Shown in pieces: positions 46,486-57,405 of a stretch of DNA of 64,000 bases. The DNA comes from Przewalskia tangutica (taxonomy: Eukaryota; Streptophyta; Magnoliopsida; Solanales; Solanaceae). Location: NCBI GenBank assembly GCA_029844215.1, contig CM056734.1, positions 19,726,501 through 19,790,500 on the forward strand. The letters are read 5' to 3'. The notes beneath the pieces were generated by a model. The model was given only the letters and a program-made list of their open reading frames with translations. It did no database searches and had not been told where the DNA came from. Every line of letters starts with the position of its first letter. Within the stretch, counting starts at the first letter, position 1. A program made the position numbers and the translations under genes.

Positions 46486-49419
46486 CGTCGCACCCATTTC
46501 CGACCGCGACATTTTTTAGCGAATCTCCTGTTTAGACAAGGTTAGAAAATAAATAATAAAATGCTAAAATGTTAAAAGTGCTAAAAAGGTGCTAGAATAT
46601 TAAAGTGCCAAAAGGTGCTAAATGCTAAGGGGTTCGAGGAGTCGCCACCTAATTAATTTGGGTGAATTAGGACACCTAAATGTCAACTAGGTTAAAGTCA
46701 ACACAAACTCCATTTTTTATGGTCTGCTAAACTTAATGAAATTCTGAGTAAGGGTTCTTTATTATCCTAAAGGGAAGGGGTTAGGCACCCTAAAGGATCC
46801 GCTAACTTGTGGTTGTCCGTTCAAACCTAGGGTTAATTATTTATGCTAAGAATGCGTGTTTTGAAAATATAAAGGATGCTTCAAAATATTTTATAAAAGG
46901 AGGCATGTTGATAAAAGTCTGTAAAACTAATGCTATAAAAAAAAGTTTTAAAGTGTGCATTTATATTGTTTATAGATATATGTCATGTTGATTTATGATC
47001 AAAGATAAGCCTTTAAAATCAAATATATACGACGTAGTGCAAAAGGTGATTATTTTGTAATTTTATGATAAGAAGGTTGTTCAACATAAATTATTTATAT
47101 TATGCTAATGAAAGAGCTTATGAGAAAATCAATTTATTTTATCATGAATTTTAAAAGTGCATTTCAGATTAAAAGTAAGTAATTTAAAAGTGCATTTCAG
47201 ATTCTTAGAACTACCCGCCCAATTTATTTATTCCAAGACTAAATGTTCTATGTCTCCCATTAATTACAAAGTTAGATAATAAAATTGTAATAAACAAATA
47301 AAGACATAAAATGAGGCAACGAGATTTAAAGAGTAAGAGGAGTTGAGACGGATGACAACGTCATCTTGTCCTATTTTATTTAGGAATTTCTGAAGCGGGA
47401 ATGTGAATGCGGATGTACATAGACGCGGGTTGCCATTTGAAATAGCTCGTGATGAGTCTCGCCGTGAGACTCTTCATTTTGCTCTGGTGCATTTCATGTA
47501 AAAAAGAAACAAAGATAAAGATTAGTATGCACTCAATTTATTTGCATCATAAAAATCTACACACACACGTAATCTAGTTTATACGTAATCAGCACATAAA
47601 GATGTGTAAATCAGTAGATAAAGTGACACAGCTGTTGCAACAACCAGCCAACAGTAGGATACAGTAAGCTGAGTGAGCTTGAAATAGAGAATTAACGCAT
47701 GCTTCATACTTCATGACTAAACTTCTCCGGGCAGCGAACCGAGGCAGCGTATCAAGTCGTCGATTCACTCGGGGTCACGATGCGATGCAATTAGAAGGAT
47801 GAAGTTTCCTTTTTTTTTTCAAACAGAAACTCGAGGTTGAAGGCTTGTGCGAAACTAGCGTTTTAGTGTATTCTTGCTTGTATGGAGCTATTAGCTGTCG
47901 TTTCCCCGACTGATTCTTTTTCGCGAATCTGCTGGGTTCCCGATAATAGCCCCCTCTGTTTTTTTAGGATTTTATTGCCTACTGACCTGTTAATTTTCTC
48001 GATTTAGGAGGATGGTTCCTCTGTATCAAAACTCAAGATCCCTTTTTTCTCCCGACTGAGCTCTGAATTTTTGCCCTCCAAGCCCCCCGATTTCATTGTT
48101 TGCGTAAATCATCCTATATATAGTCACGATTATGGGTCCCAATTTTGGTAAGTTTGGGATGGCTTTTGAGACTGATTTTGCGCGATTTGGGTATTGATTC
48201 GGTATTGATTCTGGACCATTTTAAGGGCTGATTCGTGGACGATTTTAGGAAAGATTTGGTATGCTTTGTTATTATGGTAAGTTTGAAAAATGATTTGGGA
48301 GATTTTGAGGGAATTTGGAAGATTCGTGACTCTGGAGATGGTAAGGTTCTTGCTGATGGGGGCGGCGATTGTGGGTAAAGGTAAACCCCGGATTCTCCGG
48401 CGAGAAATCCGGGCATGGCGGCGAGAGAAAGGGTATTAGGGTTTTGGTCTTTAGGTTTTCTAAAGAGGACGAAGTTAATGGGGAAAAGGAAGGTCCGAGG
48501 CGGTGGGCGTGAATGAGTATAAGGTAGAGGCTTACGCTTGCGGTATTGGGCCTTCTGTAGTTGAAATTTGGTGAGTAATGGACTGATTTTAATTAGGTAT
48601 TTGGGTAGTTGGGCTGGGTAGTTATTTTAATTAGGGGTAGAGTTTTAAGTGTATTAGTTTAGGTGTATTATTAATTAATTAATGGTAAATTAAACTATTT
48701 AAATTGTAATTAGATTATATAGGTGCTTTATTAGTCTGAGTTTTAAAATTATTACAATAATAAATGCGGGTGTGCTTTTTAATTAGTGCTTAATGTTTAT
48801 AATGCGATGCCGTTATTAAAACTTATTAAATAAAAATTGAGTTATTTAAATGCTACATGCAGATAGGACTTCTTAATTCTTTTATGAGTGATATTATTAA
48901 AACGCGTGTGTTAGATTATTATTTTATGTATTTATTATTTATTATTAAGAATTATGACAGGACTTAAAATTAATAAATATGGGCGCGAGACTCTAAGTGC
49001 GTAATTTTCTACGTAAGACGCGGTGCCATTATTAAATTGCTTATTTATGCATGTATTAATGTTTTATCGCTGCATTTTATTATAAGAAATCATAAAAAAT
49101 TATTTTGCAAAATTAGTGTAATTTTTTTTTTTTGTTGACGAAGGAACCCGCAGCCGCTGTTCTTTCGAGTGCGCACAGGGTAAACCCCGGACTGACGCAA
49201 TAGCCTGCAAACCACGTCAGCCAGTTAAACCACACTTGACAAGTCAGGTGTGCTCCCAAGAGGCGGCGGTCGAGCGTTACTCGAGGTTTCAACTTGTGAC
49301 CAAGCTCTCCCACACCACCCATGAGATACCTGCGCCTTCAAGACCAACCTGGCTTGCGCTTTGACAGTGTAATTTTATAGCTACTATCTGGACGGGAGGA
49401 TCAAAATTGGGTGTCAACA
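46486..49419 (+). repeat. Tat/Ogre-like solo LTR
   Basis: 2934 bp, starting (C)GTCGCACCCATTTCC and ending GGGTGTCAACA, flanked by TGCCC on both sides (46481-46485 and 49420-49424). The usual TG start reads CG, a likely mutation. It contains the GGAGTCGCCACCTAATTAAT ... GGGGTTAGGCACCC stretch that is common in large LTRs of this group in Solanaceae; lineage is inferred from that. A SINE sits inside at 49126-49365. No coding sequence of an element follows, so it is solo. Minus-strand open frame at 48114-48416 is not considered a gene. Confidence 0.8.
49126..49365 (-). mobile_element. SINE, minus strand, with TSD
   Basis: Poly(T) at its left end marks the 3' tail on the minus strand. AGTGTAATTTT flanks it at 49115-49125 and 49366-49376. 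It shares CAAGTGTGGTTT, GACGTGGTTTGCAG, GGGTTTACCCTG with the SINE at 14203-14403. Confidence 0.9.
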
Positions 49420-49424
49420 TGCCC

Positions 49425-49436
49425 AACACTTCTACA
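49425..49436 (-). repeat. 5' LTR of the minus-strand copia element, outer 12 bp
   Basis: The terminal TGTAGAAGTGTT (minus strand), separated from the rest of the LTR by the solo LTR; next to it is the TSD GTTTA. Confidence 0.8.
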
Positions 49437-49441
49437 GTTTA

Positions 49442-49502
49442 TCCTTTCAAAACACTTGTAATAGTAGTTTACTATTCACCGTACATCATCAAATACCCAC
49501 CA
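49442..49502 (+). repeat. solo LTR (copy B), right part
   Basis: End of the LTR begun at 26952, ending ACCCACCA and followed by ATAAT (49503-49507), the same five bases that precede 26952. Confidence 0.7.
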
Positions 49503-49507
49503 ATAAT

Positions 49508-49755
49508 ATTACTATTCCGATGAGGCACAGTTTTTTCTAGCCCGCAACACATGAACTACACTAGCATTATCAATTTGCAAGGTAACTCGGTGCCACCCCC
49601 TATCCCAGACTTCCCGAATGTCAGTAAGAACCCCAATCTTGACTGAAAAACCTCAAAGGCATTAGCTATCAGAATCACGAAATACACCACCCGCAGTCCC
49701 AATCAAAATACTCTTTCAAAGAGCTCATCTGTATTCAAATCCACCCATCCAACTT
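49508..49755 (-). pseudogene. RNase H-like (RVT_3) gene, N-terminal part
   Basis: Minus-strand reading: VGWVDLNTDE at 49753-49724, then after a frameshift GTAGGVFRDSDS and WDRGWHRVTLQIDNASVVHV. These match the start, the G-G-V-x-R-D-S block and the second catalytic Asp block of the RVT_3 domain. It continues into 26951-26821 once the insertion nest and one TSD copy are removed. Stops and frameshifts are present. Whether this was a LINE ORF2 end or a single RNase H-like gene cannot be told; no reverse transcriptase is seen to its right. Confidence 0.8.
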
Positions 49756-50030
49756 TGTCTTTTGTTCCAAGCTCATGAGAGCTTTTGACATTCTAAATTT
49801 CTCATTGCAACTTACAAATTTCATTAAAATTATGTCTCCATTGATATATAATTAACTTAATGTATTTTTGTTATTATAGAATATTAAAATAGATAAAATA
49901 TTTGAGTAAGACTATAATAGAGAGGTAATTTATTGTTATAATGATGGTTATTTGTTATAGATAAAATCCTTTAAAAAGAAAAATTGGATAGAGGCTATGT
50001 TTGATATTTCGGACTGAGGAAGGATGGGGC
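49756..50030. other. intergenic, AT-rich
   Basis: No gene seen between the RNase H-like pseudogene and the SmE promoter. Confidence 0.5.
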
Positions 50031-50171
50031 AGGCCCATGCAGTCCACAGGAATAAAAGCCCAGATGCAAAGCGAGGCGTTTTCCGCGAGCCCAAACCCGA
50101 ATTTATATTTGTATATGGTACGGCATTAGGCGTCATTTCGATTCACGCTTAGGGTATTTGCTAGGGTTTAG
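50031..50171 (+). promoter_or_regulatory. probable SmE promoter with site II and telo-box elements
   Basis: GGCCCAT at 50032-50038 (reverse of the TGGGCC site II element), AAGCCCAG at 50056-50063 and CGAGCCCAAAC near 50086 are site-II-like. CTAGGGTTTAG (telo-box AAACCCTA in reverse) is at 50161-50171, close to the start codon at 50220. In plants these two motifs occur together in promoters of ribosomal and other housekeeping genes, which suits a spliceosomal core protein. TTTATATTTG near 50102 may serve as TATA. Confidence 0.55.
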
Positions 50172-50219
50172 CTGCTTTCCTTGAGACAGGAGTTGGTTGG
50201 AGAAACAGGAATTTTAGCC

Positions 50220-53200
50220 ATGGCTAGCACGAAAGTTCAACGGATTATGACTCAGCCCATTGTAAGTTCGTTATCTTCAATGTTAATTACATTTGGATAA
50301 TTGATTTACTGTTTTCACTCGGCACTAACATTTTGGATAACGTGTTTCTTTTGTTTGTTGCAGAACCTGATTTTCAGGTTTCTTCAGAGTGTAAGTATTT
50401 TTATGCTTTATTTTTTAAATCTGCTGTTACTTGATAGGTGTTCATGTTATTAAAATTTGTTACAGAAAGCTCGCATTCAGATATGGCTTTTCGAGCAGAA
50501 GGATCAGAGGATTGAAGGACGTATCATTGTAAGCTTCTTTACAACATAGTAGTTGCATTATGTGTTTCTCCCGAATAATTCCCCCGAACCATAAGGTAAC
50601 GCTTGTTAGGTCTTTCCATTCACTATCGCTCTGCACTCTTCCACCGTCAATTGTCACTGTTTACTTTATGTGATAAATGAAGTTTCCAAAGTTACCTTAT
50701 TGATAATAGCACAACTAAATTATGTTGGTTGGTTGAGCATGGGGCTTCCGTAATGGAGGTCTCACGTTCGAAACCCCCTGCCTATGATAGCACGGGATTT
50801 GCCTTCTATATGGTTTGCATGCTATTACACAGCAGCAGGGTTCACCCTGTGCGCACCCGAAGGGTAGAGGCTGCGGGTTCCCTTGTCATAACAAATAAAA
50901 TAAAATAGCACAACCAGATTATGTGCCTCTTTTAGTTCTGATGGTCTGATCAGCTTTTCCGCCATACACCTTTGATGCAGAGTAATCCATCAACCACCAC
51001 GAATGAGAATGACCAGTAATTTGTAGGTCTAATCATTTATGCTACTTATCAGAAAAATTAAACTATACAGATTTTAAAATAGGTCATGATGATATATGCT
51101 ACTTCAGAGATCTATTTTGTAAAAATGTACCAAAGGTTCTAGCTTTTGGAATGCATTATTGCTTTGGGTAGTTGGAATTATCTCGATTATGGTTCTAGAT
51201 GCTAGCTAATGTAGAATAGGTGCCAGAAATTTCTGAAATTTATAACACAAAGTTTGTGTCCTACATGACTTGTATTTATACGGAGGGTAGGACCATTCAC
51301 TTCTAACCTTGAGGTTAGGGGGGGTTTGAGCCAGTAGGATTGCAAAGAGGGAAAAACAGTGTTAGACTCTTTGGCTTTGTGGGGTTTACCGTACTGTAAT
51401 AAGCTAGTGGAGAATGCTGTTTAGTCATTACTTTCTTCTTTCTTGAACTTCTAATTTTATTAATTTCATGTTTGACTTTTATGCTAAACTTTAAACTAGT
51501 AATATCTGATGACTAGTTTAAACCACCGGTTAGCTATCTGTAATCAAATATTTTTTATGGTGTAGGATAGGTTTGATCTTGGGTAGAGCTTTCTTGAGTT
51601 TATACATGGTTTCTGATAAGCTATGTCTGATGTTGTAGATTGTGGAAGGATTGACTTTTTGTAATGGAGTTATCAATCAAAAGAATTAGCGTTTGGCTAT
51701 AAATGTGGAATAAATTTTCCAACAAACTGGAAGGCAGTAAAAAAGAGAAAAATAAAGAGAGACAAAGAACAATACAAATTCAATGTAGAATTCCGTGGTT
51801 GGGGTATTGTAAACCCTCCAGCTTTAATAAAAGCTTAGAAATTTACCAAGTCAATATACATAGTCTTTCACTAATTTTTTTGTTTTCACAAATCATATTG
51901 CCGTCATTTGTACGGATGGATTCAATTCAATTGTACCCAAAATATGTTGCAATAGTTATCAGTTGGCAATATAAAGCTCGTGCGTGCTTTAGTAAGATCA
52001 TGATAGGAACTTTGGTTGTACATATTTGGTAACAACCCGTATCAGTTCCTTTTACACATGATGTATGCCTAGAAAATCATACTGATCATGTTGGACCAAT
52101 AAAGGCTGTCACAGAAAGCTTGTGTTGTTGTAGCAAGCTCATAATTTTGTATTGCTATTTGCTAGTGCATATTGGGCTCACAATGTCATTGGGTTCTGTC
52201 CCACAGGATGTATGCCTGGATGGTTCTGTTGTTCCTACTGGAGCCAAAGCAAGGCCGTATTTATCTTGTAGATGTCACTCTAGTTTCTCAAGGCAGTGAT
52301 AGCTGTAGCTTGAATTTGTTGGTACTTGTCCATGTAGTTTGAATTAATAACTCAAGTTTCTAGTGTAACACTGTCTGACTTATCCTCATTATTATTTGTT
52401 GCCTGGTGTTAAAAGAGCTTATTGCAGTGAGCAGTCACTTTTTTTATTTTGGGGTGGGGTGGGGTTATATAATAAGACCTCTAGGATTTGGCTAGTGAAT
52501 ATGTAGCCAATCACTTTGACATTTTGTTACTTGGTGCAGATGTGATGGTGGGGTCAATTTAAAATTTCTACTCCCTCCAATCAATTTATGTGGTTGTGTT
52601 GGACTCAATACAGAGTATAGGGTAAAATAGGAAAGTTAAATTGATCCGAAATATGGAAAATAGAGAGGTGCCATTCTTTTTGGTACATACTAAAAAGTAA
52701 AGTCACATAAAATTGAATGGAGGAGTATTTACTCGCGAGCTGTGTAAATGGTTGTGATTTGCTCCTTTGCTGGCCTTTTTACTTTTTTTTTTATAATTGA
52801 ACCTTTTATATACGCTTATAACAACACACCTAGTGGAATCCCACAAGTGGAGTATGGGGAGGGTAGAGTGTACGTAGACCTTACCCCTGCCTTAAAAGGT
52901 TGAAAAGTTTTTCTAATAGTCCCTCGACTCAGAATAAAACAAACACAAAGTAGGTCAAAGAGAAAAAAAGGAACTTTAGTAACTAAAGCAACAGTACGCT
53001 AAGCGAATAATAAGAGACAGTAGATGGTAATAGAAAATGAAAGATAACTAGCTACAATATGACTACTAGTGAGGAAGGATAAGTGAGACACCGCTCTACT
53101 ACGTACTAACCTTCTACTCTAATATGTATCCTCCACAACCTCCTATTTAAGATCATGTCCTCGGTAAGCTGTAACTGCGTCATGTCATGTCTAATAATCA

Positions 53201-54716
53201 CTTTTCCCCAATACTTCTTCGGTCTACCTCTACCTTTTCTAAAGTCATCCATAGCCAACCTCTCACACCTCCGCACTGGTGCATCCACACCTCTCCTCTT
53301 CACATGGCTGAACCATCTCAGCCTCGCTTCCCGGCGTTCCCGCATCTTGTCCTCCAACGAGGCCACACCCACCTTGTCCTGAATATCTTCATTTCTAATC
53401 TTATATCTCCCTAGTATGCTCACACACCCGTCACAACTTTAATATGTGTCATCCTTGTAATTGTAAAATGTTGTGCTTTGTCTCGTTTCTGCTTCCCTGC
53501 CCCCTGTGAGTTGCCTATGATCATTAGGGATCATTTTGTCACCAAATATTTATGTATTCTTGCAGTGTACATCTTCCTATGCACATATCCTAACTTATAC
53601 ATGTTTGTACTGTTAATAGTCTTTGTTTGGAAGGATGTACAGTCTCTATAAAAAAAAGTAAAAGCTGACATAGGATGTGAATGTGATAATATACCAACTT
53701 AAAAGGTTGTTCATATGAACCCTTTTATACCTAGAATTTGCTATTTTTGAATAATCTATAGTTGGAATTTCTCCCTACCTTATGAAAAAAGAATCTCTAG
53801 TTGGGATTTTCTAAGCTGGTTCCGGATGTGACAGAATGATCTGGATTGCTGATTGTTTCTCTCAACCAGGGACTTGAAATGTTTAGACCCCGGAAAGTAG
53901 CTGGATCATCAGTTCTCATCCATTATATGCATGAAAAAGTTGTTTGAGTTGACTATAGTTGGTATTTGGGTGTTATGTACCAGTTATTGGTCAATTTGTA
54001 AGAAGGTTTTTGATGTAGTTGTGTGATGTAGGTTGTTTGCAAATGTTCGACACTCATAAATGAACAAATGGATGCACTTGAATTACTGTGTTTGTTTTGT
54101 TTTTTTATAAATGAAAAGGATTGATGTTGGTTTTGCCTCTTGCACCTGCATTATGTCCTTTTGGCTTGAAAAATCAGCAAGCCAGGTACCAAACTCATTC
54201 ACATGCTGTATTTAGATCCTTCCATGCTAATGCGCTACACAGTAACTGTGAATTGTCTGGTACTTGTTGACTAATAGGTAATCTGTTTCTGTCGCTTAGG
54301 GTTTTGATGAGTACATGAATTTAGTTCTGGATGATGCGGAGGAAGTTAATGTGAAGAAGAAAACCAGAAAGCAGTTGGGTGGGTGACAATGGCCTTTTGA
54401 CCCCTCTAGCTTTACCTCTCCCAGAATTACCAGGGGAACTACTTTTCATTGTGTCTTGCGTCTCTAACCTTTGTGGTTTTATGCAGGGCGGATTCTTCTG
54501 AAAGGCGATAATATTACTCTGATGATGAACACGTATGTCATTGTTATCCTAATAGTTCTGATACACTTAGAAATCACAGTTTGTATACAAATATCTATTA
54601 TATGCATCTGCTGGTATGATCTTTTTTCTTTCAGACTCTCCCTCACCTCCACCCTGTGTGGGGCTTTCTGGCTGTTTTACTCATTTCATGTTCTTTTTCT
54701 GTGTAGGGGGAAATAA
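50220..54716 (+). CDS. SmE: small nuclear ribonucleoprotein SmE, six exons
   Basis: Spliced gene for an 88-residue Sm protein. Exons: 50220-50261, 50364-50390, 50466-50528, 54300-54378, 54487-54532, 54707-54716; all introns have GT/AG ends and phases join correctly. The product starts MASTKVQRIMTQPI, carries the Sm1 motif (RIQIWLFEQKDQRIEGRIIG, then FDEYMNLVLDDAEEV) and the Sm2 motif (ILLKGDNITLMMN) and ends NTGK. SmE joins SmF and SmG and the other Sm proteins in the heptameric ring around the U-rich site of U1, U2, U4 and U5 snRNAs; the pre-mRNA splicing machinery in the nucleus needs it. Length and sequence fit plant SmE closely and no damage is seen. Intron 3 (50529-54299, 3.8 kb) holds a SINE, a Stowaway MITE and a LINE remnant. 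Confidence 0.97.
50726..50903 (+). mobile_element. SINE in SmE intron 3
   Basis: Box-A-like TTGGTTGAGCATGG and box-B-like ACGTTCGAAACC, then GGGTTCACCCTGTGCGCAC and a short A-rich tail. It is flanked by AATAGCACAACTAAATTATG (50705-50725, plus T) and a copy with two changes at 50904-50924, so a TSD of about 21 bases. Its 3' part resembles the SINE at 49126-49365. Confidence 0.9.
52571..52725. mobile_element. Stowaway-like MITE in SmE intron 3
   Basis: 155 bp between TA duplications. Ends CTCCCTCCAATCAATTTATG and, inverted, CTCCTCCATTCAATTTTATG. Typical Tc1/mariner-derived Stowaway ends. Confidence 0.9.
52815..53430 (-). mobile_element. RTE-type LINE, 5'-truncated
   Basis: On the minus strand 53423-53106 encodes the C-terminal tail of an RTE reverse transcriptase (KIRNEDIQDKVGVASLEDKM, RLRWFSHVKRRGVDAPVRRC, GRGRPKKYWGKVI), ending at a stop. 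The 3' untranslated part continues to about 52815 with the GTAAGGTCTACGTACACTCT and CCCACTTGTGGGATTCCAC stretch and a short TTGTTA-like end, which is the well-known 3' end of RTE elements in Solanaceae. The bulk of ORF2 is missing. It lies antisense in SmE intron 3. Confidence 0.85.
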
Positions 54717-55439
54717 TTTCTTGTCACCTGGAGTACGGAAGTTGTTGGCATCTTTTGTGTCCCATGTATGACAGAACTGCATGGCCCTGACTTCATTTAG
54801 TTTGTGTATGTTGCTGTAGGTAATATTCGGCATGGTTTCATTGAATCAAATGCTTTAGTTATTGTATGAATGTCTACCCATGACATAGTATCTTGACTCC
54901 TCTCCATTTTTGTGTTGCTTGATGGCTTGACTGTTAGCGCTGAAGTGAAGTGTATATTTTTCCAAGTTTATGTTGGTTGAGTATAAATCGACCACATCTT
55001 TTATCATTTGAACTCTGCTTGTCTGCATATATTTGGGTTGGAGCTATTGTTCGTGAAATATGGCTTTGGGTCTGTGCCTCTGCCATGGTTGGCCTGGCAC
55101 TGCATCTCTCTCTCTGACTGTTTTTGCAATTGATATTATGTCATTGTTCGGATGTGACAATTAATTGCTATAGGCAGATCCGGGAAAGAAAGGAGTTGGT
55201 AATTACTACTAGTAGAAGTTATTTAAGTCAAACCTTTCTTTGCTTTTTTCCTTTTATCCCCTGCCTATCACATTTCAATTTGTTTGACGTAAATAAATCA
55301 ATTAAGAGCACAAGAGACGTGGAGAGGATAAACTCCATGTGGCACCAAAGATGTGAATTTAATAGTGTTAGGTTGGAGTAGACGAGGGATTAATTACAGC
55401 ACTTCTCTGAGTAAGCGCCAACGGCGATTCTGCCTTTCT
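54717..55439. other. SmE 3' UTR and intergenic DNA
   Basis: The 3' untranslated region of SmE should begin at 54717; its end is not determinable here. No other coding sequence is supported. Confidence 0.5.
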
Positions 55440-55714
55440 GAGTAAGCTGCAAGCTCTCGAAGTACCTTGTTTGCAGCTACAGATCCTCAAATTTTCGAGT
55501 ACTGTGAAATGCTGAAAGCAGATGATTGGTCAGTCTGTGCATACATTTCCCCGATTGTCGGCCAACAAATGCTTCTGAAGAAGCCCATAACGTTGAAACT
55601 TCTTCCAAAATTTGGGAGAAGACGCTGGAATTGGTTGGCCTGCCTTCAGATGCAGCAGAGAGGCTTATAGAAGGGGAAGAAATTAAATGCCGATTTGGAA
55701 ATCCCCAGGAGTAA
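55440..55714 (+). pseudogene. possible exon or exon remnant of unknown protein
   Basis: An acceptor-like TTTGCAG ends at about 55476, followed by a readable stretch (DPQIFEYCEMLKADDWSVCA) in one frame. In another frame an open stretch (NASEEAHNVETSSKIWEKTL, LVGLPSDAAERLIEGEEIKC) runs to a TAA at 55714. The amino-acid composition looks protein-like and base composition is higher in GC than the surroundings, but the change of frame near 55530 suggests a broken copy. I do not recognise the family. Confidence 0.35.
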
Positions 55715-55719
55715 ACCTT

Positions 55720-56644
55720 TCACCTCTGATGAGATGTATGCTTACTCTATTGCTTAGTGCCTGGACTGGTTCAGACAGCATGTACTATCCACAAAATTTG
55801 GCACTCGACAAAGTTGTCATACCTCCAATTCTCTCTCCTCTCTTCTCTTGACCTGTTTCAGAATTCAAAGGAATGAATGAGCACGTCATAGAAACCTGTA
55901 TTACATGATAGAAAATTTTGGCTTTTGCTCATGTTTCACGTGTAAAATTGACAGCCAGGGGTATCTTCTAATTCAGCTTATAGACATGTAACCGATGACA
56001 TATCAAGATGCATGGAGTTCTTTTGTGTTCTTCGCATGAAGCCTGATAAAGGTCTACGTGCGTGTTCTTCAGCAGAATTATAGTTTGTTGTGTTAATCTT
56101 GTGTGCAACATACAAAAGTGAACACTCTTTTGCCGTATGAATATGTTCCAACACGTCCATTACATGTTGTAAAGGGGCAATTTTAGACGATTTTGCAAAT
56201 CATAGGGGTACAATTGGACCTTTCTGTTATTGTTTTTTTTATATATATAATGATTTCGTTAGATGAATTGACAAATAAGGGCAACTGTACAGTTTTGTAA
56301 CGGCGAAGACAGTTGATTCCAACTTTAAGTGGAGGGTAAAAGTAGATCATTTTGCAAGCCACGGGCAATTTTGAACCTTTTTCCCAAGTAAAATTGGCTT
56401 TCGCTGTCAAATGATGACAAATATCCAGGGTGCTAAAGTATTGCCAAGAGAAATTTAGACAAATAGTTGCTTCTCACAATGACACAATCATACGTTGTTT
56501 CCTGTCTCATGGCACAGAACGATGTTGCGGCCTGGTCTCCAACCTCTCCTTCATTTAACCAAATTTTGAGGTGGTTGGTGTTAGCCAATGTTTCCGTTTT
56601 GCAAATGCCCCAATGATAAAGGCAGCAGAGAAATGGACATTAAC
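55720..56644. other. intergenic
   Basis: AT-rich, a TA run near 56240; no gene or repeat boundary found. Confidence 0.5.
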
Positions 56645-56647
56645 TTA

Positions 56648-57298
56648 GTAGGCGTTTGTCCATGTGTTTTCAAATCATGTTTTTATAATTTGATTTCAAA
56701 TCATGTTTGTTTATGCAATTTGGACATAACTTGAACTTCAATTTCATGTCATGGTTTGAAATCCCAAATCATCCCAAAAGGTATGATTTGAGATTCTAAA
56801 TCATGATTTCAAAAAATTTAAATATAAAAATTGGCCCATAAGTTTATATTTAGTAAAAATAATAATCTATAATTAGTAGATATATACCAATTGATCGACT
56901 TTATATTGTATTGGATATAATTGCCCAATACGCAATTATATTGTATATATATATATATATACAAAGGAATGACTATGCCATCACTTAAAAGTGTACAATT
57001 GAAGACCAAACTCCTTCAACTAACAATTTGTTTTCACAATTAATTACTAGCAACAATTTGGTAATTTTTTTAGAAAGAATTTCGAGCCGTGTATTAATTT
57101 TGTTATGAACTATGACTTGCTCATTTGGTAAGATTGCATAAGAATTAGGAAAGTTTTGATGGTTTTACAACTTGTAGGGTTTTTATGTTAATGAAAAAAG
57201 ATACAACTTAAGAAACTTAAATTGCATGTTCAAACAAAACTTCAACTTCAAACCATGTGATTTCAAACCATGATTTTAAATCATGTCCAAACGGCTCC
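56648..57298. mobile_element. PIF/Harbinger (Tourist-like) non-autonomous element
   Basis: 651 bp between TTA duplications (56645-56647 and 57299-57301). Ends GTAGGCGTTTGTCCATG and, inverted, GGAGCCGTTTGGACATG, followed on both sides by repeated CAAATCATG/CATGATTT words. No transposase. A related fragment is at 61600-61740 in the next gene's intron. Confidence 0.85.
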
Positions 57299-57405
57299 TT
57301 AGTTTAGATCTCCGTCTTAGTTTGAAGAAAATGTGCAATGCGAGAGACACGTAGACTCATTTTTTTACAACAAATCACGGATTCGATCTCTTATAAGCCC
57401 CTTTA

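Larger units (their letters stand above)
28067..49436 (-). mobile_element. Ty1/copia element, minus strand, carrying nested insertions
   Basis: Flanked by GTTTA on both sides (28062-28066 and 49437-49441). On the minus strand: 5' LTR (49436-49425 plus 46485-46199), Met-type primer site, gag (45886 down to 44591), protease, then integrase, RT and partial RNase H (30777-28213), and a partial 3' LTR (28212-28067). Own sequence totals only about 5 kb; the rest of the 21.4 kb is two later insertions (30783-44306 and 46486-49419). Its proteins closely resemble those of the plus-strand copia element at 16883-22584. Confidence 0.9.

Noticed and set aside
48114..48416. 100-codon minus-strand open frame, Ser/Pro/Lys-rich
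   Set aside because: Inside the Tat/Ogre-like solo LTR and without recognisable domain.
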